Shown here piece after piece: positions 50,625 through 62,003 of a stretch of 64,000 nt of DNA. The position numbers and the translations under genes were made by a program. Source of the stretch: Nitrospira sp. (GTDB lineage: Bacteria > Nitrospirota > Nitrospiria > Nitrospirales > Nitrospiraceae); contig SWDM01000016.1 in NCBI GenBank assembly GCA_005116835.1, positions 1-64,000 of the forward strand, read 5' to 3'. The first letter of the stretch is position 1; each line of letters opens with the position of its first letter. The notes below the pieces were generated by a model. That model had not been told where the DNA came from. It did no database searches and saw only the letters and a program-made list of their open reading frames with translations.

Positions 50625-51278
50625 TCACGCCTGACGCTTGACGAAGAATGTGGCGGCCTGAGCACGCCGTGAGATATGCAGTTTCTGAAACATATTGGAG
50701 AGATAATTCTTGACCGTCTTATCGCTGAGCTGCAGCGCGGCCGCAATTTCCTTGTTGGTCAATCCTTCCGCCACCAACGCCAGCACTCGCTCCTCCTGAG
50801 GGGCAAGAGATTTTTCTCGCACCGGGCCGGCTTGATTCGGTCCGGCTTTTATCCAATTCAATGCCCGTTGGGTGACAACCGGATCGAGAAGTGATTGGCC
50901 GTTGAAGACAGCGCGAATCGACCGAATCAGCGCGCTGGAATCGATATTCTTGAGCACATAGCCTTGTGCGCCGACCAGCGTGGCTGCCAAGATAGAATCA
51001 TCCTCCGCATAGGAGGTCAGAAAGAGAATGCGTGTCGCTGGTTGCTTGGCAAGAATCTCACGAGCGGCTTCGACCCCGGAGCCATCCGGAAGCCTGACAT
51101 CCATCAGGACGATATCCGGCTTAAGTCGCGCGACCGCCTTCACCGCAGCGGCTTTGGATGCTGCCTCACCGACGACGGTTATGCCCCGGTGGTTTGTCAA
51201 CAAGGTTCGCAGACCGACACGGACCACTTGGTGATCGTCGACCAAGAGCAGGCGAATCGGTTTGCTCTTAACCCTCAT
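50625..51278 (-). CDS. NarL/FixJ-type response regulator
   Basis: This 217-residue DNA-binding regulator has an N-terminal receiver with L-L-V-D-D-H-Q near residue 11, the phosphorylatable aspartate in V-L-M-D-V-R-L-P near 59 and the lysine in Y-V-L-K-N-I near 108. The C-terminal LuxR-type helix-turn-helix is E-E-R-V-L-A-L-V-A-E-G-L-T-N-K-E-I-A followed by V-K-N-Y-L-S-N-M-F-Q-K-L. It lies about 100 bases downstream of the giant kinase, whose HisKA_3 domain is of the NarX/DegS type that normally partners such regulators. This is the probable cognate pair. Confidence 0.93.
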   Translation of the reverse strand: MRVKSKPIRLLLVDDHQVVRVGLRTLLTNHRGITVVGEAASKAAAVKAVARLKPDIVLMDVRLPDGSGVEAAREILAKQPATRILFLTSYAEDDSILAATLVGAQGYVLKNIDSSALIRSIRAVFNGQSLLDPVVTQRALNWIKAGPNQAGPVREKSLAPQEERVLALVAEGLTNKEIAAALQLSDKTVKNYLSNMFQKLHISRRAQAATFFVKRQA

Positions 51279-51289
51279 TATTCACCATA

Positions 51290-51379
51290 GCTGCTACCAC
51301 AATCGCCGATGTGTGGGCGAGAGGTGCGGGGCCAGAGGCTAGGGGCGAAGACTTCCCGTCGAAAGCACGGCTCTTCCCT
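51290..51379. repeat. Intergenic repeat (CAATCGCC-TGTGTGGGCG with AGGCTAGGGG array), copy 2
   Basis: CAATCGCCGATGTGTGGGCG is followed by GGGGCCA-GAGGCTA-GGGGCGA in seven-base register, then CCCTCTA-GCCACTA-GCCTCGC across the kinase stop codon. It matches copy 1 at 43930-44030 in both parts. Confidence 0.55.
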
Positions 51380-54300
51380 CTAGCCACTAGCCTCGCTCCC
51401 TTGGCCTGTGGCCGGCAAGTCGAGGACGATGCTGGTTCCCTCATTCGGCTTTGACGAGACGCGGAACCGTCCGCCGATCTTCTGCGCGCGAGCGGCCATA
51501 TTTTCCAACCCATGCCCGGTTCCCTTGGCAACCTCCGGATTGAATCCACGACCGTTGTCGCGAATTCTCAGCCTGACACCCTGCTTCAGCATCTTGAGCG
51601 ATACCCTGGCCTCTTGCGCGCGACCGTGCTTGATACAATTACTCACCGACTCTTGGATGACACGGATCAGGTGGAGGGACTGTTCTGTCGAGAGGGCCTT
51701 CGCAGCACGACCCTCGACCGCGAGGCGTACACGCGTCGGCTGGCTCTCTGTCAGCGATGCCAACATCTGGTGCAGTACTGCCGATATGCCCTTTCCCTTG
51801 AGCAGGTCGGAGCCCAGCCCAGCGATGAAGTTTCGGATCTCGCCCATGACAAGGTTCAACTGATCGATAGCCTGATTGAGCGATGCTCTGGACGTCTTGA
51901 AGCTCCTTGGAGCCATCGTCAATTTGGCCGATTCGAGGGCGAGGCCCACGGCAAAGAGCGACTGTAAGATGCCATCGTGCAGGTCTTGGCTGATCCGCTC
52001 ACGTTCATCGAGGGCCGCACGCAAGTCTCGCTCCCGCTGACGTAAAGCCTCTTCGATACGTTTGCGTTCGGTGATTTCGGTCGCAGCACCGAGTATCATC
52101 GTCGCGCGGCCTTGTCTGTCGAGAATCGGCCGCTTCACAGTCTGCAGCCAGCGGATTCTCCCCGCCGAATCGGTGATTGCCTCTTCAGGGATGAAAAGAT
52201 CCTGGAGTGAGTCCATCACGTCCAAATCTTTCTGACGGAAGAACGCCACCTCTTCCTGATTTGGATTGAAGTCGGCATCGGTCTTTCCCACTAGATTCTC
52301 CACTGTCGTCCCATACGCATCGGCAACGGCTTGATTGACCAAGGTAAATCGGCCATCACGATCCTTCGCGAAAATAAAATTCGGGTCGATGTCGATCACC
52401 TGCCGGAGAAAGGCGTGGGATTTCTGCAGTTCCTCTTCTACCCGCTTGCGTTCGGTGACATCTTGAATCTGCTTGATAAAGTACCAAGGGGTCCCGTCGG
52501 CATGTCGCACCAACGAAACGCTCAGCAGAATCCACACGCTGTGGCCTTGCTTGTGAATGTATCGTTTCTCCAGTTGATAGGTGCGGATTTCTTCTTTCAT
52601 CAACTGCGCAACAAAGGCCAGATCGACAGTCAAATCGTCCGGATGGGTAATGGCCAGGAAGGTTGTGGCCGCCAATTCTTCCTGTGAATACCCGATAATG
52701 TCGCACAAGGCTTGATTGACTTGAAGCCAGCGGCCATCGGGCCCGACGAGGCCCATGCCGATCATCGCTTCGTTGAAAGCCTTGTTGAACCGTTCCTCGC
52801 TATCCCGCAGCGCGGCTTCGGTCTGCTTGTGCTCGGTAATGTCCTCGCATGTCACCAACACAACGGTCACTCCGGAAGACGACTGGCCCACATGAGCCGT
52901 CTCTCTCACCCAAATAACAGTTCCATCCTTCCGAACTTTACGAAACTCCCAATGTCTCGTGATCTCCGGTGTCGCAAGGCACTCAGACAGACTCGCGGCA
53001 ACGGTCTCTTTATCTTCCTCGTAAAAAATGCCGAGCACCGAATGCCCGACTAATTCTTCCACCTGGTACCCCAGCTGCTCTGCCCCAAACCGGTTGACGG
53101 AGAGAACCGTGCCATCCGTCGCGAGCGTGAAGTACATCGTCGGAGTTTCGTCATAGAGCGATCGGTACCGCTCCTCACTTTGCTTCAACGCCTGTTCCGA
53201 ATTCTGGCGATCCATCTCTCCGCTGATCCAGCGGGCCATGAGCTGGACGAAGTCCTTATCGGCTTGGCTGAACGAATCTGGAAGCGGGTCCTGGCCCGCA
53301 AAACAGACCGTGCCATAAACCTGGTCTCGACCGATGAGCTTGGTTCCAATATAGGATTCGAGGCCCAGCGCCTTGTAGCCAGGATGGTTTCGCCAATCTG
53401 AGCCTCCTGCATGTTCGAAACACACCGGACCGGCTGTTTGAAGAGTCGTGTTACAGTAGGTATTGCCATGTGGTACTGCCATGACGGTAGTTAAGTCGGT
53501 ACCGGGTGCATAGACATGGGTGAATTCGAGTTTCCCGTCCACGCTCCTGGTGAGCATGCCGATCGGCAGCTTGAACCGCCGACAGCCGACCTCCAAGACC
53601 GCTTGCATCCGTTCATCGAAGGAGAGTCCTGGGGCAGCTGTCGCTTCCTGGAGGGCCCGTATCGCCTGCTCACTTTCTCTCAAGGCTTCTTCGGCCTTCT
53701 TGCGCTCAGTGATATCCAGCACCAGCACTTGCATCACGGACGTCCCGTTCAAGAATGTGGGAATCGCCGTGACTGCCACGTCGACCCGTGACCCGTCGAG
53801 ACGCACATATTGCTCATCCAACGATGGAACCGGCTGGCCCTTCTCCATCAATTGCTGGATACGGTCCTTCACCACCTGGTGAAATTCCGGGGCGATTCGA
53901 TCCAACACCGGCATCCCGAGCAGCTGCTCGGCACTCTTTGCATTGACAATGCGTTGAAACTCCCGATTGGCATAGACAAACCGCCCCCCTTCGTTCACAA
54001 AAATGCCGATCGGTGCGTCGTTGACCAGGGATCGATAGCGCTCTTCGCTCTGGTACAGTGCCTCTTCGGCTCGCTTCCGTTCGGCGATATTGCGCATGAT
54101 GGCGCAGTTGTATTCTTTCCCCTCGTACTGCAAATAATTGACAGTGACCTCCATGTCCAGGACGCGGCCGGTCTTCGACCAGTGTTTCGACTCGAACGTC
54201 AATGATCCATTCTGCTTCAAGTCTTTCCAATGGACAGGCCATGCTTCTGGAGGAAAGTTCGGATCGAGGTCCGGCATCGTCATGGTCGTCAGTTCGTCGC

Positions 54301-57300
54301 GGGTATATTCCAACATACGGCAGGCTGCATCATTGACCTGTAAGATCCTGCCGTCGGGGTCGATCCAGAAAAATCCTTCGACCGCATGGTCGACGGAGAA
54401 TTGAGTCAGCTGGAGCGCTGCCTGGGCCTGCCGCAACAGGGTGATGTCTTCGTTGAGGAGAAGGGCTCCCCGTAAACCTCCGTCAGTTTCTCGAACCGGC
54501 ACAACGGAGTTGCGGATGGTCTTCCTGGACCCATCCAGGTACGTGATCTCCAGAACGTCATTCAGAAAAGCTTCGCCCCTGACCAGCGCGCGCGCGATGG
54601 CCCAGCGGTGTGGCTCGGCCAGGGGGCCAGTCTCTTCACACCATTGCATGCTTTGCTCGACATTCGACATCGAGACCTGTTTCACGCCGGCCCAAATCTC
54701 TCGCGCCGCAGGATTGTCCAGCACCATCTTGCCCTGCGCATCAGTGAACCATACCCCAACCGGCAGGGACTCGAGCATAATACGCAGCTCCTGTTCCCGC
54801 CAGGCCAGCGCTGTTTCCGCCCGCTTACGCTGGATCATGAACGCGATGTGGCCGGCGATCGTCTGCGCAACCTGAACCTCTTCCTCTGTAAACTGGTGCG
54901 GATTGTGATGATAGAGCATGAATTTACCCAGCAGCCCGTCGGACGACCACAAGGGGATAAAGCCAAGCGCCCGAATGCGCTCGGCGCGAAAGATTCCTCT
55001 GTACGCCTCCACAGACGGGTCTTCCTCGATATCAGCCACACAGATCGGCGGAGGATTGACGGCCTTGCGCGACCAGGGCGAGTGGCCCTCCACTGCTTGC
55101 AGATACTCCTTCGAGAGGCCCCGTGACGCCTTGAACCGCATGACGCCGTCGTCGTCGAAGAGGAGAATGGAGGCGCGATCCACCTTGAGCGCCTGCTGCA
55201 CACCGTCAATCCCCTGTTCGTAGACTTCCTCCAGCGAGGCGGCCCGGGATAGGGCAACGGTCATGGTGAAATTAGCCTGCAGCGCCTCGTACTGCCGTGC
55301 CCTCATTGCTTCAAACTGCTTGCGTTTCGTGATGTCTCGCATGAAACAGTGATGGCCGAGATGCCGCCCCTCTTGATCTACGATTTTCACCATCAGGACC
55401 TGCTTCCAGAACGTCGAGCCATTCTTTCGCACAGCCAAGCCTTCGAATTCCCCCTTTCCTTCCTGTAGCATCACCGCGTAGGCCGCTTCCGCCTTGGGCC
55501 GATCGTCTGGAAACACCGTGAGAGGCCAGGCTTCGCCGATGAGTTCGGCCGAATCGTAACCCAGGCCGCTCGCATACATCTCGTTTACCGACAGGTAGCG
55601 GCCTTGGGAATCCAGCCGCGCGATGCCTGGCATTGCATTGGTCAAGGCCAGGTGCATTTCATACTGTGTTTCCTCGGCCCGCTTGCGCTCGGTGATGTCG
55701 GTGTGCGATCCGAGGAGGCGAACCCGTCGCCCATCTGCCTCTGTCACAAACGAAGCCCGGGCCTCGACCCACCGGTAGGTGCCATCCTTGTGCCGCAGGC
55801 GGAATTCCTGCCGATATTCGCCAACGGGGTGTGCCAGATAGGACTGTACGAACGCAATGGCCCGGTCATGGTCGTCGGGATGTAGCTGTGTATCCCACAT
55901 CTCGAATGTATCCGCTAGCTCTGCTTCCTCATACCCAAGCTGGCGTTTCCATTCTCTGGAAAACGAGACCTCGTACGTCTCCGTGTTCCAATCCCACAGC
56001 CCTGTGTTAGACGCTTGAAGGGCCTGCCGTAGCTTTTCCTGCGAGGTTCGGAACGCCTCTTCCGCCCGCGTCCGCTCGATGACGTTGGCCAACATCTCTC
56101 CGACGATCTTGAGGAGCGCGATATCGTCATCGTCCCAGGCACGATCGATCCGTACCAGATCGAATCCGACGAAACCGATCACGCCACTCGGGGAGACGAT
56201 AGGCACAACCAGAAGCGACTGAATACCTTCCCGTTCGAACTCTTCCTTCTCGGCACTCGCTTCCGGCGGCAGATCGGCGATTCGGGGCAGATGGGTCACC
56301 TCGCCTCGTCTGTGTCGGGCCATGATCCAGGGGAAGCTGTCCGTGGGGAGACCTTGCAGGTTGTCGATCTGTGGCACAATCCCGTCGGCACACCACTCGT
56401 GCGTATTGTCCACGATTCTTCCATCGTTCCTGAAGAGAAACACATAGCTCCGGTCCGCCTCGGTGAATTCCCCAATGGAACAAAGCGCCTGATTGATCCC
56501 GGCATCGATGCCGCTTGAGCGTATATTAATGAAGTGCGTGGAGAGGGAGGCAATGAGTCGTTCAAACTGCAGTCGATGCTGGATAAGGCGTTCTGCCTCC
56601 TTGCGGTCGGTGATATCCTGGCATGAGCCGGACATTCGAACAGGCTTACCTTGCTCATTCCACTTCGCCTGCCCACGTCCTCGAATCCAACGATAGCCTC
56701 CGTGATTCGTCCGCAGCCGGTATTCGGCATCGTACGGAACTCGGTGCTCGATATGCGCAGCCAGTTTGCTGAACACGCCATCCTTGTCATCGGGATGGAG
56801 TCGTATCGCCCACTCCTCTAAGGTCTCGAACGATTCGGATTCTTGTAACCCCAGCATTTCCTTGACTCGTGACGACCACCAGATTGGTGTCCGAGGGGCA
56901 CCCCAGGGTTCGCCGGGAATTGGATGGGCATCCCAGAGGGCATCGGTCGATCCGTCCGCAGCCAGCGAGAACCGTTCCTCACTCTCGCGCAACGCCTTTT
57001 CCATTTGCTTGCGCTCGGTGATGTCCAGGACAGTCCCGGCCATGCTGAATGGACGCCCAGTCGCATCCCGATGGACCTCACCGCGCGCATGGATGTATCG
57101 GACTTCGCCGTTGGGACGGACAATGCGGAACTCAATATTGTAGGGTGATTTTCCCTCCAAGACGCTGGTGACCGCCAACAAGACACGGTCGCGATCGTCG
57201 GGGAACAGTGCGGCCAAGAACGTCTCGTACGTGACGCTGATCGAACCAGGCTCGTGACCGAAAATACGAAACTGTTCGTCTGACCACTGTTCCTTGCCAC

Positions 57301-60025
57301 TCTCGATGTCCCAACGCCAGCTACCCAGATGTGCGAGTGCCTGTGCTTCGACAAGATGGCATCGCTGGCGTTGGAGCTCCTCTTCCGCCCGCCTATGCTC
57401 GGTGATGTCTTCACATGTCACCAATATAATGGGCTCTCCGGAAAAAGACTGCCCCACATGTGCCGCTTCCCGTACCCAAATGACGGCTCCATCCTTCCGT
57501 ACCTTCCGAACCTCCCAATGTTGTGTCGTCTCCGGTGTCGCAAGGCACTTGGACAGACTCTCGGCAGCGGTCTCTTTATCCTCGTCGTAAAAAATGCCGA
57601 GCACGGAATGCCCGATTAATTCCTCTACTTGGTATCCTAGCTGCTCAGCCCCGAATCGATTGACTGAGAGGACCGTTCCGTCCTTGGCCAACGTGAAATA
57701 CATGGTCGGAGTCTCATCGTACAGCGCCCGATATCGTTCTTCGCTCTGTCGCAACCGCTCTTCCGCCTGTTTCAGTTCCGTGATGTCCCGTGACACACCG
57801 ACAAGCCCGATGACCTTCCTTTCTCTGTCACGCTGCGGCGTCTTGATCGAATAGAACCATCGCGATTGCCCCCTGAACGGAACGATTACTTCAAACCGGG
57901 CTTGTTCAGATCCGGACATCACCTGCCGGTCGTCTGCCATGAGTTGCGCAGCAACCTCGGAGGGGAATAACTCCCTGTCGTCTCTCCCAACAATCTGCTC
58001 GACCGGTTTGCCGATGACCTCAGCCCCGGCGGAGTTGATCAATAGGTAACGGCCTTCTGCATCCTTCATGAAGATCGCATCCGTGGCCGTCTCGATCACG
58101 GTGCGCAGCAATTGCTCCTGATCCCGCAGTGCCGTTTCAGCCCGGTGGCGTTCCGTCACATTGCGGAAGCTCCACACGCGGCCCACCACTGTTCCTTCCA
58201 TTCTTTGTGGACAGGAATAGCGCTCGAAGACGCGACTGTCTTTGAAATGCAGCGTATCGAAGCTGTCCTCTTCGGGATGCGCATAGGGCGCGCGCACCTT
58301 CTTTAGAAACCCTTCAGGGTCTTGCAGTTGATCCAGCACGAATGCCAGCAGCGCGCCGTCATCCCGCCCCTGAGCAAGATCGTCCGGGATTCGCCAAAGC
58401 TCCAGGAACCGCCGGTTCGTGGTCGTGACCCGGCCCTGCAGGTCCACAACGAGTATCCCGTCTGCCGTCGAGTTGAGAGCGGCCTGCAGCAATGAATGGT
58501 CCCTCCTCCGTTCACTGATGGTGTGTTGCAGGGCCTGATTCGCAGCCTCCAATTCAGCCGTCCGGTCCACCACGCGTTTCTCCAGCATGTCGTTTGCCTG
58601 TTGCAGTTCTTTTTCGGCAACATGTCGCTCAGTGGTATCTCGAGCATAAGAGAGGACTCCATAGACGTGGCCGTCAGCGTGCCATAAGGGCCCCTTGTAG
58701 GTATCGAAGATCCGCTTCGAGCCATCCTGTAATGTTGCGGGGTCATATTCGTTTCGCACCAGCTTGCCTTGAAATGCCTCCCGGTCGTCCGCGTGAAACC
58801 CACGGATGCCTTTCGCGGGATTCCCTTCGCACAGTTCCAGCGGCCAAAACTCGCTATCCACATGGCCATGCATATCGGACGGTCGAAGCCCTTGCGATGC
58901 CGCAAAACTCCGATTCACCAGGAGGAACCGATGATCGAGATCCTTGACGAAAATCCAATCGGGCGACGAGTCGATCACGTCTTGGAGCAGTTGGTGCGTT
59001 CGCTTAAGGTCGTCAGTACGGGAGAGAACCTGTCTTTCGAGATCTTCTTGAAAGCCGTATAGCGCCACTTCCGCCCTCTTCTTGTCGGACACGTCCCGTC
59101 CGATTCCGGTGATGCCGAGGGACTCGCCGTGAGAATTCTTGAGTAGGGCGCCGGTCCAGTGATAGGGAATGGTGCGGAGGTCTTTGGTCAACAGATGACC
59201 GTCGAGTTCGGCGTACCCTTCCGTGAAGGCCCGCTGAATTGCAGCGGCAGTGTTAGTCTGTTCTTCCGGTGGCACGATAGCCAAGGCCGGCTTGTTCAAC
59301 AATTCTTCTTGGCTGTATCCCGTGACATCACTGAGACGCCGATTCCATTTCACCAAGTTGCCTTGGGTGTTCAGCGCGAACACGACGTCAGGGATCGTTT
59401 CTATGACATTGTGTAAATCGGCCAGGGCTTGGGCCCTTTCCTGCTCGGCTCGCCTCCGTTCGAACTCCGCTGCAATACGCGGGGCAAAGACTCCCAGCAG
59501 GGATTGCAGATAGTCGCCCTGTTGCAATGGCTTCGTATCCATCACGACGAGCAATCCAATGACTGCTCCGCTTTTCGCCCGGAGGGGCACAGCGCAATAG
59601 CTCTCGGCTCCGAGGTCTACTAAACGCTGGAACTGAGGAAAGGTTGCCTGGACACCCCGATCGAAAAAAGCGAAGGTCTGAGTCAATGCGGTGGCACAGG
59701 GCGTATGGGCGAGGTCATATTCGAAGTTATCGACGAGGGCGCCTCCGGCGGAGACGGCCAGGGTGCAGATTTTCTTGACGCGATCTCCCTGCACTTCCCC
59801 GATGACCGCATACTGCACGTTCAACACGGACGTCAGATGTCTCACTAAGGATGCGAAGAACTCCTCGCCGGTCTCCGCCGCAGTACCCTCGACGAGGGCG
59901 CGAAGCTGGTCTGATTGCTCCCGCAAATCTTGCGCTACGCGGTCCCGCTCTGTCAGCCTGCGCGACATATCTGCGACCTGGCTTCGCAGCAAGTCCAATT
60001 CGGACAGATGGCCGGTACTACTCAT
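51380..60025 (-). CDS. Giant soluble multi-PAS/GAF sensor histidine kinase (HisKA_3, NarX/DegS type)
   Basis: This 2881-residue protein has no membrane helices, so it is a cytoplasmic sensor. ATG 60025 has GGAG seven bases upstream. By eye the order is a coiled coil, GAF1 (~50-200), PAS1-4 (~205-760), PAS5 (~765-885), PAS6-7 (~895-1150), GAF2 (~1160-1320), PAS8-9 (~1335-1585), GAF3 (~1590-1745), PAS10-12 (~1750-2120), GAF4 (~2125-2285), PAS13-15 (~2290-2660), HisKA_3 with the phospho-accepting histidine in [10 protein letters not shown] near 2680, and an HATPase ending with D-N-G-R-G-F and G-H-G-L-E-N-M. Most linkers carry the E-R-K-R-A-E-E-A-L coiled coil. PAS5 and PAS13 are nearly identical. 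No stop or frameshift interrupts it. It presumably integrates redox or small-ligand signals and drives the NarL-type regulator downstream. Confidence 0.93.
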   Translation of the reverse strand: MSSTGHLSELDLLRSQVADMSRRLTERDRVAQDLREQSDQLRALVEGTAAETGEEFFASLVRHLTSVLNVQYAVIGEVQGDRVKKICTLAVSAGGALVDNFEYDLAHTPCATALTQTFAFFDRGVQATFPQFQRLVDLGAESYCAVPLRAKSGAVIGLLVVMDTKPLQQGDYLQSLLGVFAPRIAAEFERRRAEQERAQALADLHNVIETIPDVVFALNTQGNLVKWNRRLSDVTGYSQEELLNKPALAIVPPEEQTNTAAAIQRAFTEGYAELDGHLLTKDLRTIPYHWTGALLKNSHGESLGITGIGRDVSDKKRAEVALYGFQEDLERQVLSRTDDLKRTHQLLQDVIDSSPDWIFVKDLDHRFLLVNRSFAASQGLRPSDMHGHVDSEFWPLELCEGNPAKGIRGFHADDREAFQGKLVRNEYDPATLQDGSKRIFDTYKGPLWHADGHVYGVLSYARDTTERHVAEKELQQANDMLEKRVVDRTAELEAANQALQHTISERRRDHSLLQAALNSTADGILVVDLQGRVTTTNRRFLELWRIPDDLAQGRDDGALLAFVLDQLQDPEGFLKKVRAPYAHPEEDSFDTLHFKDSRVFERYSCPQRMEGTVVGRVWSFRNVTERHRAETALRDQEQLLRTVIETATDAIFMKDAEGRYLLINSAGAEVIGKPVEQIVGRDDRELFPSEVAAQLMADDRQVMSGSEQARFEVIVPFRGQSRWFYSIKTPQRDRERKVIGLVGVSRDITELKQAEERLRQSEERYRALYDETPTMYFTLAKDGTVLSVNRFGAEQLGYQVEELIGHSVLGIFYDEDKETAAESLSKCLATPETTQHWEVRKVRKDGAVIWVREAAHVGQSFSGEPIILVTCEDITEHRRAEEELQRQRCHLVEAQALAHLGSWRWDIESGKEQWSDEQFRIFGHEPGSISVTYETFLAALFPDDRDRVLLAVTSVLEGKSPYNIEFRIVRPNGEVRYIHARGEVHRDATGRPFSMAGTVLDITERKQMEKALRESEERFSLAADGSTDALWDAHPIPGEPWGAPRTPIWWSSRVKEMLGLQESESFETLEEWAIRLHPDDKDGVFSKLAAHIEHRVPYDAEYRLRTNHGGYRWIRGRGQAKWNEQGKPVRMSGSCQDITDRKEAERLIQHRLQFERLIASLSTHFINIRSSGIDAGINQALCSIGEFTEADRSYVFLFRNDGRIVDNTHEWCADGIVPQIDNLQGLPTDSFPWIMARHRRGEVTHLPRIADLPPEASAEKEEFEREGIQSLLVVPIVSPSGVIGFVGFDLVRIDRAWDDDDIALLKIVGEMLANVIERTRAEEAFRTSQEKLRQALQASNTGLWDWNTETYEVSFSREWKRQLGYEEAELADTFEMWDTQLHPDDHDRAIAFVQSYLAHPVGEYRQEFRLRHKDGTYRWVEARASFVTEADGRRVRLLGSHTDITERKRAEETQYEMHLALTNAMPGIARLDSQGRYLSVNEMYASGLGYDSAELIGEAWPLTVFPDDRPKAEAAYAVMLQEGKGEFEGLAVRKNGSTFWKQVLMVKIVDQEGRHLGHHCFMRDITKRKQFEAMRARQYEALQANFTMTVALSRAASLEEVYEQGIDGVQQALKVDRASILLFDDDGVMRFKASRGLSKEYLQAVEGHSPWSRKAVNPPPICVADIEEDPSVEAYRGIFRAERIRALGFIPLWSSDGLLGKFMLYHHNPHQFTEEEVQVAQTIAGHIAFMIQRKRAETALAWREQELRIMLESLPVGVWFTDAQGKMVLDNPAAREIWAGVKQVSMSNVEQSMQWCEETGPLAEPHRWAIARALVRGEAFLNDVLEITYLDGSRKTIRNSVVPVRETDGGLRGALLLNEDITLLRQAQAALQLTQFSVDHAVEGFFWIDPDGRILQVNDAACRMLEYTRDELTTMTMPDLDPNFPPEAWPVHWKDLKQNGSLTFESKHWSKTGRVLDMEVTVNYLQYEGKEYNCAIMRNIAERKRAEEALYQSEERYRSLVNDAPIGIFVNEGGRFVYANREFQRIVNAKSAEQLLGMPVLDRIAPEFHQVVKDRIQQLMEKGQPVPSLDEQYVRLDGSRVDVAVTAIPTFLNGTSVMQVLVLDITERKKAEEALRESEQAIRALQEATAAPGLSFDERMQAVLEVGCRRFKLPIGMLTRSVDGKLEFTHVYAPGTDLTTVMAVPHGNTYCNTTLQTAGPVCFEHAGGSDWRNHPGYKALGLESYIGTKLIGRDQVYGTVCFAGQDPLPDSFSQADKDFVQLMARWISGEMDRQNSEQALKQSEERYRSLYDETPTMYFTLATDGTVLSVNRFGAEQLGYQVEELVGHSVLGIFYEEDKETVAASLSECLATPEITRHWEFRKVRKDGTVIWVRETAHVGQSSSGVTVVLVTCEDITEHKQTEAALRDSEERFNKAFNEAMIGMGLVGPDGRWLQVNQALCDIIGYSQEELAATTFLAITHPDDLTVDLAFVAQLMKEEIRTYQLEKRYIHKQGHSVWILLSVSLVRHADGTPWYFIKQIQDVTERKRVEEELQKSHAFLRQVIDIDPNFIFAKDRDGRFTLVNQAVADAYGTTVENLVGKTDADFNPNQEEVAFFRQKDLDVMDSLQDLFIPEEAITDSAGRIRWLQTVKRPILDRQGRATMILGAATEITERKRIEEALRQRERDLRAALDERERISQDLHDGILQSLFAVGLALESAKLTMAPRSFKTSRASLNQAIDQLNLVMGEIRNFIAGLGSDLLKGKGISAVLHQMLASLTESQPTRVRLAVEGRAAKALSTEQSLHLIRVIQESVSNCIKHGRAQEARVSLKMLKQGVRLRIRDNGRGFNPEVAKGTGHGLENMAARAQKIGGRFRVSSKPNEGTSIVLDLPATGQGSEASG

Positions 60026-60320
60026 GATGCAGCTCCTTGCCATGCAAGATGGCGATGTATTGCGTCCGGGCGCGGACCGTCAGCATCGAAGTAGCGAAGC
60101 ATAGCGGTTACGATTGCGCTAATGCCGCTTAGCTGTGCGGGAATATTCTGATGGTCAATGAAGAGGAAATGGAACATCGAAGCTGTGACAGGATCATTCC
60201 AGCGATGAGTCCCCGCCCTGTCGTGTCGGCGCAGATCAGGCTGCAAGAACCGCATGTATGCAGACCCTCGTGGTGGTTCTGAACAGGGAGGTAGGAACGA
60301 GAATACTTATATATTTATTA

Positions 60321-60353
60321 TGGTGCCGAAGGCGGGACTTGAACCCGCACGGC
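60321..60353 (-). pseudogene. 3' fragment of a tRNA-Leu gene
   Basis: On the minus strand these 33 bases contain a T arm (GCGGGTTCAAGTCCCGC), the acceptor 3' strand CTTCGGC, the discriminator A and an encoded CCA. That is the exact shape of the end of a GCCGAAG-type tRNA-Leu. The preceding bases do not supply an anticodon arm or the 5' GCCGAAG strand, so only the last third exists. Such 3' fragments are commonly left as attachment sites by integrated elements. Confidence 0.75.
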
Positions 60354-60368
60354 TTGCGCGCATGGAGT

Positions 60369-60512
60369 GGGCTGACCACACGTGAACTGGGGCGACGGTT
60401 ACAGCGGGATCCCTCCATGATCAGTCGACTGGCCGCCACCTATGCCGCCCACCCTGATTCTGCCATCGAGGCATGTGTCCGACAGAGCCTCATTGCACGA
60501 ACATCGAAATAA
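60369..60512 (+). pseudogene. C-terminal remnant of a REP-associated (RAYT/Y1) transposase
   Basis: The frame reads G-L-T-T-R-E-L-G-R-R-L-Q-R-D-P-S-M-I-S-R-L-A and stops at 60512. This is the DnaA-like helix-turn-helix found at the end of many RAYT transposases. No catalytic part (HUH and tyrosine) precedes it; upstream lies the tRNA-Leu fragment. It is therefore a broken end, not a gene. Confidence 0.55.
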
Positions 60513-60520
60513 GTCAAAAC

Positions 60521-60694
60521 TCACGCCTGACCCCATCTTGTTGCAGCAAAGATTTCCCCATTGGTATTTTGATAAACCGCACCAAAAAAACCAGTTGGAC
60601 GGGTGAAGCTATCTACACGGGTCCAGCCAGTTGGCGCACCTGAAAGATTGTACACATCATTGCTCAAATTCGCTAAGTCACCGGTTGTCGCCAT
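60521..60694 (-). CDS. Truncated lipase-like protein, N-terminal 57 residues
   Basis: A perfect AAGGAGG ribosome binding site precedes ATG 60694. The 57-residue product reads M-A-T-T-G-D-L-A-N-L-S-N-D-V-Y-N, then G-W-T-R-V-D-S-F and G-F-F-G-A-V-Y-Q-N-T-N-G-E-I-F-A-A. This matches the way many secreted bacterial alpha/beta-hydrolase (class 3 lipase-like) proteins begin, where the next residues would be an A-x-R-G-T strand. Here the frame goes A-T-R-W-G-Q-A and stops next to the RAYT remnant. It appears to be a gene cut off at the junction, with expression signals intact. It follows the WD40 gene by 31 bases. Confidence 0.6.
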   Translation of the reverse strand: MATTGDLANLSNDVYNLSGAPTGWTRVDSFTRPTGFFGAVYQNTNGEIFAATRWGQA

Positions 60695-60725
60695 CGGATC
60701 CTCCTTGATACCTGTGTCCTATCTC

Positions 60726-61907
60726 TTAATCACGTTGCCAGATCTTGATCTCGGCTACTCCCCCACCAGAGGCTAAATATTTGGCATTTCGGCTCACCGC
60801 AACAGACGCCACATAGTCCCCATGGCCAGGCAGGGTTGACAGTAATGTTCCCCCTGCCACATCCCATATTCTGATGGTCCTGTCGTAACTACCCGAAACC
60901 AAGATTTGGCCATCGTCGATAAAGACAAGTGACTTGACTTGACCACCATGCCCTGCCAATTCCTTCACCAGCACGCCCGTCTCAACATCCCAGATGCGAA
61001 TCGGATCATCATTCTGTTTTCTCACCATGTGATTCGTCTTCGGGTCTAATCGTTCTATTACCTGCCCGGTATTCGACCCTGAGGCCAGAAGCGTGCCTCG
61101 TGGATCAAAGGCCAACGCGGTAATCAGATCAGTATGTCCCGAAAAGGTTTTTAAGATTCCACCGTTCGCTGAAGTATCCATGAGCTGGATTTCGCCAGGG
61201 TTCCAGAATTGCTCACCCTCCTTTGTTTTCCATTGATCAAAGGCAAGATACTTCCCGTTGGGACTATAGGCGACGGCCTTAAAGGTTGGCGTGTACACCG
61301 TCATTCTCTTGACGAGGCGTCCAGTTGCCACCTCGTAGATGCCGATCCCTCCGCCGCCGAATGCTACTGAGAGAAACTGGCTATCTGGGCTATACTGGAG
61401 CGTGTCTACCATCCCGACACCTGCTGGAGCCCAGTGCGTGGCGATCGGGGGGGGGGATAACCGCTGGAGAATGGTGTCGGTACCTGTCTGAAAGATAAAC
61501 ACACTGGTATCCGCAGAGGTAATCATCCCGCGTCCGACTGCCAGCGACCGTCCATCGGGACTATAGGCCAGGGCCTGGGTGCTGCCCTTGAGTCCTTTGA
61601 TGTGACGGATCAACCTGCCAGTTTCGACATCCCAAATGCTCACCAACGGGCTCAGAATCCCGCCGGCCGCCACCTCGCTCCCGCTGGGATGCATGGCTAC
61701 TGTGGTGACACCCGAGTCATGGCGAACCCGATGCTTGATAGTCCACGTTGGCGGCTTAATCTGTTGCGACGACCCATCGAGTCGTTCGGACTGATCTTTT
61801 CCGGATGTGGTGGAGATGGGTGAATTGGTGGTCTCAGTGCATCCCGTACCAGGCAGAGCCACTATCACCATTACTAATAGACATCTGAATACCAGCTGTC
61901 GCATCAT
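60726..61907 (-). CDS. WD40-repeat lipoprotein
   Basis: This 393-residue exported protein starts at ATG 61907 with AGGAG seven bases upstream. The signal ends P-G-T-G-C, a probable lipidation site. The mature part is a beta-propeller of about seven WD40 repeats, with repeated units such as L-V-S-I-W-D-V-E-T-G-R-L, I-R-I-W-D-V-E-T-G-V-L and I-R-I-W-D-V-A-G-G-T-L separated by S-x-D-G-R/K-x-L/Y-L-A/S. Propellers of this kind bind proteins or peptides; no enzymatic motif is present. It shares direction and close spacing with the truncated lipase-like gene and may once have formed a unit with it. Confidence 0.82.
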   Translation of the reverse strand: MMRQLVFRCLLVMVIVALPGTGCTETTNSPISTTSGKDQSERLDGSSQQIKPPTWTIKHRVRHDSGVTTVAMHPSGSEVAAGGILSPLVSIWDVETGRLIRHIKGLKGSTQALAYSPDGRSLAVGRGMITSADTSVFIFQTGTDTILQRLSPPPIATHWAPAGVGMVDTLQYSPDSQFLSVAFGGGGIGIYEVATGRLVKRMTVYTPTFKAVAYSPNGKYLAFDQWKTKEGEQFWNPGEIQLMDTSANGGILKTFSGHTDLITALAFDPRGTLLASGSNTGQVIERLDPKTNHMVRKQNDDPIRIWDVETGVLVKELAGHGGQVKSLVFIDDGQILVSGSYDRTIRIWDVAGGTLLSTLPGHGDYVASVAVSRNAKYLASGGGVAEIKIWQRD

Positions 61908-62003
61908 CGCTGAACTCCTATGCCACCCACTCACGGCCGTTGTTCAGAATGCTTTTGTTACTTCCCCGACTCGCCCATTACACCTATACACCACTCCTCA
62001 ACC

